22,408 bases of DNA, from the NCBI GenBank assembly GCA_050249455.1, contig JBFWQM010000069.1:1-22408 (forward strand), in the 5' to 3' direction. Shown one piece after another: positions 17,406 to 22,408 of this stretch; within the stretch, counting starts at the first letter, position 1, and the number at the start of each line of letters is the position of its first letter. Made by a program: the position numbers and the translations under genes. This DNA is from JBFWQM01 sp050249455 (GTDB lineage: Bacteria; Pseudomonadota; Alphaproteobacteria; MPNO01; VGEU01). The notes under the pieces were generated by a model. The model saw only the letters and a list, made by a program, of their open reading frames with translations. It was not told the origin of the DNA and did not search any database.

Positions 17406-19050
17406 CGGCGACGGCAGCGCGCTGGCCGGCAACGCCGCAGCCCGCGGCCGCGGCTGCCGCGGCGGCGTGATCGCGACTGCCCATCCGCTGGCGAGCGAAG
17501 CCGGGCTTGCCGTCCTCGCCGAGGGCGGCAACGCGGTGGACGCGGCGGTCGCCGCGGCTGCGGTGCTCGGGGTCGCCCAGCCGATGATGAGCGGGCTCGG
17601 CGGCGACAGCTTCATCCTGTTCCGCGACGCGCGTACCGGGAAGGTGCATGCGATCGACGGCGGCGGACCGGCGCCGCGGGCGCTGTCGCCGGCCTCGCTC
17701 AAGGCGATGGGCCGCGACTGCCTGCCGGAGCGCGGCCTGCTGTCCGCTTCCGTCCCCGGCGCGGTGGACGCGATGTGCGTCGCCCACCGGCAGTTCGGCT
17801 CCGGCCGCCTGCCGCTGCCGCGCCTCCTGGCGCGCGCCATCGCGCTGGCCGCCGACGGCGTGCCGATCGCCCGCTCGGTCGGCCGCTTCTTCGCCGTCAA
17901 TGCGCCGCTGCTGGCGGCGACCGCGACGACGCGGGCGATCTTCTGCAGCGGCGATGCGGCACTGGCCGAGGGCGACGTCCTGCGCCAGCCCGACCTGGCC
18001 GAGACCTTGCAGCAGGTCGCGCGCGGCGGCGCCGACGCGTTCTACCGCGGCGAGTTCGCGCGCCGGCTGGCGGCATACAGCCGCGCGGCGGGCGGCGCCT
18101 TCGATGCCGACGACCTCGCCGCCTACCGCTGCGCCGTCGTGGAACCCATCGCGGTGCGCTGGCGCGGCCGCACGGTTTACAGCAACCCGCCGGTCGGCCA
18201 GGGCATCGTGCTGCTGGAGACGCTTGGCATCCTCGACGCCTGCGCGCGCCGGCTCGGGGACGCGGCGCCCGACGCGGCCGTCCATCGCCAGGTCGAGGCG
18301 CTGAAGCTGGCCTTCGCCGACCGCAACCGGTTCGTCGGCGACCCGCGCTTCGTCGCCGACGCGGTGCCGCGGCTCCTCGCCGCCGGCCATCTGGACAAGC
18401 GCGCGGCGGCGATCGACCCGGGCGGCGCCTGGACCGGCCGGGCGGACGACGCCGCGCGGATGCGCGACGGCGACACGACCTGCTTCGCGGTCGCCGACCG
18501 CGACGGCAATGCCGTCGCCTACATCACCAGCCTGTCGGCGCCGTTCGGGTCGGGCGAGGTGGTGGCCGGCACCGGCGTCCTGATGAACAACCGCACCGGG
18601 CGCGGCTTTTCGCTCGATCCCGACGCGCCGAACTGCCTGGCGCCGGGCAAGCGGACCGTGTCCACCCTGCACGCCTACGTCGTCTGCGACGACGGCGGCT
18701 GGCGGCTGGCGGGCGGGACGTCCGGCGGCGACGGCCAGCCGCAGTGGAACCTGCAGGTGCTGGACGCCGTGTTCGGCGACGGGCGCGACGTGCAGGACGC
18801 CATCGACGCGCCGCGATGGGAGCTCACCCCCGGCACCGACCCCGCGAATCTGCCCGAGCCTTTCGAGGTGCGCATCGACCCGCGCCTGGACGCCGCGGTG
18901 GTCGCCGGCCTGCGCGCGCGCGGGCACACGATCAGCGACAAGCCGCTCGGCATGCTCGGCGCCGCCCAGGCGGTGATGCGCGATGGGGACGGAACCCTGC
19001 GCGGCGGCGCCGACCGCCGCGCCGACGGCTGCGTGCTGACACTCGACTGA
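17398..19050 (+). CDS. gamma-glutamyltransferase-family Ntn hydrolase, cytoplasmic variant
   Basis: A 550-residue self-processing Ntn hydrolase of the GGT family. N-terminal landmarks are ATAHPLASEAGLAVLAEGGNAVDAAVAAA and MSGLGGDSF. The predicted nucleophile and cleavage site is Thr360 in DGDTTCFAVAD, matching TTHYSVVD of E. coli GGT, followed by FGSGEVVAGTGVLMNN. The C-terminal subunit has GGTSGGDGQPQWNLQ. Differences from true GGT are visible. There is no signal peptide. The Arg that holds the glutamyl carboxylate (Arg114 in E. coli) aligns with Pro98. The Ser-Ser pair is Ser-Thr. These point to an acylase or amidase of the oxamate amidohydrolase/YwrD-like branch with another substrate. Start GTG 17398 overlaps the preceding stop by 8 bases (GTGGCTGA), implying translational coupling. 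Confidence 0.85.
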   Translation: MADGDGSALAGNAAARGRGCRGGVIATAHPLASEAGLAVLAEGGNAVDAAVAAAAVLGVAQPMMSGLGGDSFILFRDARTGKVHAIDGGGPAPRALSPASLKAMGRDCLPERGLLSASVPGAVDAMCVAHRQFGSGRLPLPRLLARAIALAADGVPIARSVGRFFAVNAPLLAATATTRAIFCSGDAALAEGDVLRQPDLAETLQQVARGGADAFYRGEFARRLAAYSRAAGGAFDADDLAAYRCAVVEPIAVRWRGRTVYSNPPVGQGIVLLETLGILDACARRLGDAAPDAAVHRQVEALKLAFADRNRFVGDPRFVADAVPRLLAAGHLDKRAAAIDPGGAWTGRADDAARMRDGDTTCFAVADRDGNAVAYITSLSAPFGSGEVVAGTGVLMNNRTGRGFSLDPDAPNCLAPGKRTVSTLHAYVVCDDGGWRLAGGTSGGDGQPQWNLQVLDAVFGDGRDVQDAIDAPRWELTPGTDPANLPEPFEVRIDPRLDAAVVAGLRARGHTISDKPLGMLGAAQAVMRDGDGTLRGGADRRADGCVLTLD

Positions 19051-19065
19051 GACAGGGAGGATGGA

Positions 19066-20139
19066 ATGACCGAACGCGCCGCAGACACCACGCCCGCCTG
19101 GCGCCGCGCCGGCGCCTGGATCGCCGGCGCCGCCGCGGCGCTGCTGGCGACGTCGGCCGCCCAGGCGCAGACCGCGCCGGTCGCCGTGAACGTCGGCACC
19201 CTCGACAGCCTGGCCGACGTGGTCACTTACGTGGGCATGGAGAAGGGCTACTATAAGGACGAGGGGCTGACCATCAACCTGGTCAAGTTCGGCAACACCG
19301 CCGACATGGTGGCGCCGCTCAGCACGGGCCAGCTCGACGTCGCCTCCGGCGCGCCGACCCTGGGCTACTTCAACGGCGCGACGCGCGGGCTGACCCTGAA
19401 GCTGGTCGCCGACAAGGGACGCAACTCGGCCGGCCACGGCTTCAACGCGATCATGGTGCGCAAGGACCTGGTCGAGTCGGGCAAGGTCAAGTCGGTCGCC
19501 GACCTCAAGGGTCTCAAGATCGCGACGCCCTCGCTTCATTCGCCGTTCGAGATCATCCTCGAATCAGCGCTCAAGAAGGCCTCGCTGAAGCTCAGCGACG
19601 TGGACCTGCAGCAGCTCGGCTTTCCCAACATGATGGCGGCGTTCGCCACCCAGGTCATCGACGGCGGCCTGATGATCGAGCCGTTCGTCGGCCTGACGGT
19701 CCGCCGCGGCGTCGCGGTGCGGTTCCTGGGGGCGGACGAGGTCGAACCCGACTTCCAGATGGCGGGCGTGATCTACGGCCCCGCGTTCACCGAGAAGAAG
19801 TCCGAGGCGGCGACGCGCTGGCTGGTCGCCTACGTCCGCAGCATCCGCGACTACCTGGAGGCGACCAGGACGCCAGCCGGCCGCAAGGAGCTGGCGGACC
19901 TGCTCGGTAAGTACACCACGACGTTCAAGGATCCGTCGGTCATCGAGGCGGTCGTCTTCCCGGGCTTCAGCCCCGACGGCTATCTGAACACCCAGACGAT
20001 CAAGGAGAACATCGACTGGTATGCCGACCGCGGCCTGCTCAAGACGAAGCCCAAGATCACCGACCTGGTGGACTATGCCTTCCTCAACGCCGCGCTCGAC
20101 CGGGTCGGCCGCAAGGGACCGAAGGCGACCGTCGAATAG
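19066..20139 (+). CDS. NitT/TauT-family ABC transporter substrate-binding protein
   Basis: A 357-residue periplasmic binding protein. The signal peptide has an RR pair, a hydrophobic core (AWIAGAAAALLATSA) and an AQA cleavage site near residue 34. The mature part opens VAVNVGTLDSLADVVTYVGMEKGYYKDEGLTINLVKFG, the classic NMT1/SsuA/THI5-like first lobe. It continues with GQLDVASGAPTLGYF and VADLKGLKIATPSL. A strong ribosome binding site GGGAGG (19055-19060) lies 5 bases before the ATG, 15 bases after the GGT-family stop, so it is the last gene of the amidohydrolase operon. It would capture the pathway substrate outside the inner membrane. No permease or ATPase is in the window. The ligand is unknown; a sulfonate, sulfinate or aromatic acid would fit the operon, by inference only. 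Confidence 0.9.
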   Translation: MTERAADTTPAWRRAGAWIAGAAAALLATSAAQAQTAPVAVNVGTLDSLADVVTYVGMEKGYYKDEGLTINLVKFGNTADMVAPLSTGQLDVASGAPTLGYFNGATRGLTLKLVADKGRNSAGHGFNAIMVRKDLVESGKVKSVADLKGLKIATPSLHSPFEIILESALKKASLKLSDVDLQQLGFPNMMAAFATQVIDGGLMIEPFVGLTVRRGVAVRFLGADEVEPDFQMAGVIYGPAFTEKKSEAATRWLVAYVRSIRDYLEATRTPAGRKELADLLGKYTTTFKDPSVIEAVVFPGFSPDGYLNTQTIKENIDWYADRGLLKTKPKITDLVDYAFLNAALDRVGRKGPKATVE

Positions 20140-20158
20140 GCCGCCTGCGCGGACAGGA

Positions 20159-20192
20159 CGCCGCGGCGGCCGTCTCACGGCCGCCCGCGGCG
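20159..20192. terminator. strong GC-rich hairpin between convergent genes
   Basis: CGCCGCGGCGGCCG (20159-20172) and CGGCCGCCCGCGGCG (20178-20192) form a 14-bp stem with a single bulged base around the loop TCTCA. It lies between the stop codon of the binding-protein gene and the stop codon of the convergent zeta gene. There is no T-tract, so it may act as a hairpin-only or Rho-assisted terminator for both strands. Confidence 0.65.
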
Positions 20193-20200
20193 CCGCGGGC

Positions 20201-20536
20201 TCATGCGCCCGGCTTGACCTCCTTCAGGACCTGGTCGCGGGCGACCGAAAGCAGACGCTCCATCTCGACGCGGATGTCATGGGCGGTGAGCGCAAGGCCC
20301 TTGGCGCCAAGGTCCTTCACCACCTTCTCCACGACGTCGTCGTCGCCCGGCTTCTCGAAGTCGGCGGCCACGACCTCCTTGGCGTAGGTCTCGGCCGCCG
20401 GGCCGCTGACCCCCATCTTCTCCGCCGCCCACAGGCCGAGCAGCTTGTTGCGCCGCGCGGTGATCTTGAACTGGGTCTCCTGGTCGTGCTTGTACTTGTT
20501 CTCGAAGCCCTTTTCGCGCTCGTTGAACGTCGTCAT
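20201..20536 (-). CDS. ATPase inhibitor subunit zeta (DUF1476)
   Basis: A 111-residue, highly charged, helical protein: MTTFNEREKGFENKYKHDQE at the N-terminus, then FKITARRNKLLGLWAAEKMG, and a C-terminal helical part ending LKEVKPGA. This matches the alphaproteobacterial DUF1476 family, whose Paracoccus member (zeta) binds F1-ATPase and blocks ATP hydrolysis through its N-terminal segment. Length is as expected. Start ATG 20536 has AGGAG 6 bases upstream. It stands alone, convergent with the operon on one side and divergent from the NRDE gene on the other. Its presence is one of the better taxonomic clues in the window. Confidence 0.92.
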   Translation of the reverse strand: MTTFNEREKGFENKYKHDQETQFKITARRNKLLGLWAAEKMGVSGPAAETYAKEVVAADFEKPGDDDVVEKVVKDLGAKGLALTAHDIRVEMERLLSVARDQVLKEVKPGA

Positions 20537-20667
20537 GGCAAGCTCCTGGCGGGTCGGCGCGGCGCGCCGGGGGTCTCGGGTCGCCGCTAATATGTGGGCG
20601 GCGGCGGGGGCGCGCAAGCCGGGTCGCCCGCATGACGGCGGCCCCGATTCCATGCTATCGGAAAACG

Positions 20668-21426
20668 ATGTGCACCGTCGTCGTCCTGCGCCGCCCGGAT
20701 CACGCGTGGCCGCTCCTGCTCGCCGCCAACCGCGACGAGATGGCGGGCCGGCCGTGGCTGCCGCCGGCGCGGCACTGGCCCGACCGCCACGACGTGATCG
20801 CCGGCATCGACCAGCTCGCCGGCGGCACCTGGCTCGGGCTCAACGACACCGGCGTCGTCGCCGGCCTGCTCAACCGCAAGGATTCGCTGGGGCCGGATCC
20901 GCGGCTGCGAACCCGCGGCGAGCTGGTGCTGGAGGCGCTCGACCATGCCGATGCGGTGGCCGCGGCGCATGCGCTGACCGGCCTCGACGGGCGCAGCTAC
21001 CGCAGCTTCAACATGGTGATCGCCGACAACCGCGACGCATTCTGGCTGCGCAGCCTCGGCGAGGCCGGCGGCGGCAAGGTGGAGGCGAAGGAGCTGCCGC
21101 CCGGCCTCTCGATGCTCACCTCGCGCGACCTCGACGACCCCGACTCGCCGCGCATCCGGCTCTACCGCCCGCGCTTCGAGGCCGCCGCCGCGCCCGACCC
21201 CGACCGCGGCGACTGGTCGGCCTGGGAGGCCCTGCTCGCGCACCAGGAATACTTGCCCGGCGAAGGACCCGGCGAGGCGATGACCGTCATCACCGACCGC
21301 GGCTTCGGCACCCTGTCGAGCTCCCTGATCGCCCTGCCAGCGATCGAGGCGGTCGGCACCAAGCCGATCTGGCGCTTCGCCGCGGGCCGGCCGGGCGAGG
21401 CGGCTTACGAGCCGGTGGAAGTCTGA
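20668..21426 (+). CDS. NRDE family protein (TANGO2-like)
   Basis: A 252-residue protein of the NRDE/TANGO2 family, predicted to have an Ntn-hydrolase-like fold. Eukaryotic TANGO2 is linked to heme and lipid handling; bacterial roles are poorly known. The name-giving motif AANRDE is at residues 19-24. Other conserved segments are GGTWLGLNDTGVVAGLLNR, SFNMVIADN and GLSMLTSRDLDDPDSPR. Start ATG 20668 is chosen because family members begin Met-Cys, with the cysteine conserved; the upstream ATG at 20632 would bury it. The ribosome binding site is weak. The 3' end overlaps the toxin gene on the opposite strand by 22 bp. The 131-bp gap to the zeta gene shows no other feature. Confidence 0.9.
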   Translation: MCTVVVLRRPDHAWPLLLAANRDEMAGRPWLPPARHWPDRHDVIAGIDQLAGGTWLGLNDTGVVAGLLNRKDSLGPDPRLRTRGELVLEALDHADAVAAAHALTGLDGRSYRSFNMVIADNRDAFWLRSLGEAGGGKVEAKELPPGLSMLTSRDLDDPDSPRIRLYRPRFEAAAAPDPDRGDWSAWEALLAHQEYLPGEGPGEAMTVITDRGFGTLSSSLIALPAIEAVGTKPIWRFAAGRPGEAAYEPVEV

Positions 21427-21941
21427 CCGGGGACGGCCAACGACGCTATGGTTGCCATCGGCAAGTATAGACGGTTGGGCGCGTCCTCAAGGGTTACGAA
21501 GCCGTGCCGCATGTAGAAATCTCGCGCCGCGTCGTCGATTGCGTCAACGACGACGGCGACTGAACCGACCTGTTCGGCGGCGCGCATTGAACGCTTCAAC
21601 GCATCGGCCAGCAGGATCGAGCCGACCCGCCGGCCGTGAAACTCTGTCGCCCGTGCCAACCGGCCGAGCAGCGTCACCGGAACAGTCGGATATCGCGGAA
21701 ACCGTTTGCGCAGGCGCTCGGGAATCGAGCCAAGCTCGATCGACCACGACGACAGGGTGTAATATCCTGCGATCTGGTTCGGTTGTGCGGTCGTCCTAAG
21801 TACGAACACGGCGGCGAAATTCTTGTCCCGCTCAACCCTAGCCTTTGTTCTAAGATATTCGTCCAGAGCGGAATTACCGCACGTAAACGACTTTCGGTCG
21901 TGACGCTCGACCAAAGGCTCGATCACAAAATCCTCTTCCAT
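21405..21941 (-). CDS. GNAT acetyltransferase toxin (TacT/AtaT-type)
   Basis: A 178-residue GNAT N-acetyltransferase. The acetyl-CoA pyrophosphate loop is FHGRRVGSIL (Arg104-Arg105-Val-Gly-Ser), preceded by strand VTLLGRLARA. The C-terminal motif DAARDFYMRHGFV contains the likely catalytic Tyr143. The N-terminus FVIEPLVERHDRKSFTCGNSALDEYL is the characteristic start of TacT-like toxins (usually '...FdCg...LdeyL'). Such toxins acetylate the amino group of charged tRNAs and stop translation. The antitoxin gene ends 10 bases upstream, so the pair is one operon. ATG at 21941 is used; TTG at 21944 is a poor alternative. There is no obvious ribosome binding site, so translation may be coupled. Base composition is less GC-rich than the rest. 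The 3' end runs 22 bp into the NRDE gene. Confidence 0.9.
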   Translation of the reverse strand: MEEDFVIEPLVERHDRKSFTCGNSALDEYLRTKARVERDKNFAAVFVLRTTAQPNQIAGYYTLSSWSIELGSIPERLRKRFPRYPTVPVTLLGRLARATEFHGRRVGSILLADALKRSMRAAEQVGSVAVVVDAIDDAARDFYMRHGFVTLEDAPNRLYLPMATIASLAVPGQTSTGS

Positions 21942-21951
21942 CAAGCGAGGT

Positions 21952-22257
21952 TCACGCCTTGGAGACGCGCCTTTCGTGGCTGGCGAAAGCCTCCCTGAGC
22001 GCCTCGGTCGGCGCGGGCGGATTCGTTAGAAGATCTACGAATGCCTTGCTCTCGCTGCTTGTCAGTTTCCATACCTGATGCTCGCGTAAGACCTCTTTGG
22101 CAGCCTCATAGGCCTTTAAAGTCACAAACTGGCTCATTGTCGTGCCGATTATCAAAGCGGCACGCTCAATTAGCTCTTTGGTTTCCGATGGGACACGCAG
22201 GTCGATTCGGTCTTCCGCCCGCCGTGTAGGCCGACGCGCCTTGGTAGTTGTGGTCAT
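21952..22257 (-). CDS. DUF1778 antitoxin (TacA-type, ribbon-helix-helix)
   Basis: A 101-residue antitoxin. Residues about 15-58 (EDRIDLRVPSETKELIERAA, then LIIGTTMSQFVTLKAYEAAKEVL) form a ribbon-helix-helix DNA-binding domain. The C-terminal segment SESKAFVDLLTNPPAPTEAL (about residues 68-87) is the typical DUF1778 toxin-blocking tail that covers the GNAT active site. The gene order antitoxin-toxin and 10-base spacing are standard for tacAT-like loci. ATG 22257 has AAAGGA upstream at slightly long spacing. A palindrome 48 bases upstream is the likely site for autorepression. Confidence 0.92.
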   Translation of the reverse strand: MTTTTKARRPTRRAEDRIDLRVPSETKELIERAALIIGTTMSQFVTLKAYEAAKEVLREHQVWKLTSSESKAFVDLLTNPPAPTEALREAFASHERRVSKA

Positions 22258-22304
22258 CCCAACATTCCTTTTATTTTAGACGAGCTGGCGGCGAAACTCA
22301 ACCA

Positions 22305-22323
22305 GTACGGTGACTAACCGTAC
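22305..22323 (-). promoter_or_regulatory. probable operator of the toxin-antitoxin operon
   Basis: A perfect 7-bp inverted repeat, GTACGGT (22305-22311), GACTA, ACCGTAC (22317-22323), lies 48 bases upstream of the antitoxin start in an AT-richer stretch. Ribbon-helix-helix antitoxins of this type bind such short palindromes and repress their own operon. No confident -35/-10 pair could be assigned on the minus strand. Confidence 0.6.
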
Positions 22324-22369
22324 ATTTTTCACTTGACACGCCGCACGGGGGCGGGGGTAAAAAAATACG

Positions 22370-22399
22370 CCCACAGAAAAAGCGTGGGGGTTTTTTTTT
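22370..22399. terminator. bidirectional intrinsic terminator-like hairpin at window end
   Basis: CCCAC (22370-22374) and GTGGG (22384-22388) form a short stem with a 9-base loop. A run of nine T (22391-22399) follows on the plus strand. On the minus strand the same stem is followed by a run of seven T (complement of the A run 22360-22366). The stem is only 5 bp, so strength is uncertain. It separates the toxin-antitoxin operon from whatever lies to the right. A TTGACA at 22333-22338 on the plus strand, with TAAAAA 19 bases on, is a possible outward promoter directly before it. Confidence 0.45.
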
Positions 22400-22408
22400 A
22401 TACCCGCC

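Noticed and set aside
17326..19539. 737-residue minus-strand open frame across the GGT and binding-protein genes
   Set aside because: Two well-recognised genes occupy the other strand; the antisense translation shows no motif and crosses a gene boundary.

Overview
The window is about 22.4 kb of very GC-rich DNA, densely packed and with typical bacterial gene spacing. The content points to an alphaproteobacterium. It carries a DUF1476 protein (the zeta-type F1-ATPase inhibitor, an alphaproteobacterial family), a Tat-exported PhoX phosphatase and a plcP/agt-like lipid remodelling pair. The only clearly different DNA is the right end (about 21.4-22.4 kb), which is less GC-rich and holds a toxin-antitoxin pair, as expected for acquired DNA. 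No rRNA, tRNA, CRISPR array or insertion sequence was seen.

Layout. 1-4101 (minus strand): a methylmalonate-semialdehyde dehydrogenase cut by the window edge, a large polytopic membrane protein of the PTPS-related/GT-C-like type, and a diacylglycerol-kinase-family lipid kinase. 4199-9233 (plus): a 3-ketosteroid-dehydrogenase-like flavoprotein, an LpxH-like metallophosphoesterase with a family 4 glycosyltransferase 7 bases behind it (the arrangement of plcP-agt), and a Bcr/CflA-type MFS exporter. 9354-10313 (plus): an orphan NitT/TauT-type binding protein. 10381-12408 (minus): phoX. 12561-13859 (plus): purB. 13856-15160 (minus): a citrate-synthase-fold protein with an N-terminal helix-turn-helix. 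15251-20139 (plus): a four-gene operon of amidohydrolase, DszB-like sulfinate desulfinase homologue, gamma-glutamyltransferase-family enzyme and a second NitT/TauT-type binding protein. 20201-20536 (minus): ATPase inhibitor zeta. 20668-21426 (plus): NRDE/TANGO2 protein. 21405-22257 (minus): GNAT toxin and DUF1778 antitoxin.

Two themes stand out. The first is phosphorus stress. Sequences matching the PhoB box (two CTGTCAT-type repeats 11 bp apart) lie upstream of phoX and upstream of the plcP/agt-like pair, with a weaker candidate upstream of the lipid kinase. Together these would scavenge phosphate outside the cell and replace phospholipids with glycolipids. The second is the 15.2-20.1 kb operon. 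Its second gene looks like a binding protein by fold but has no signal peptide and keeps the Cys/His/Arg catalytic set of the desulfinase DszB. With an amidohydrolase, an unusual GGT-family enzyme and a binding protein, it looks like an undescribed uptake-and-breakdown pathway, possibly for a sulfur-containing compound. It is divergent from the HTH-citrate-synthase-like protein, which appears to have lost the catalytic aspartate and may be its regulator.

All family calls come from reading translated sequence and remembered motifs. No database search was run.
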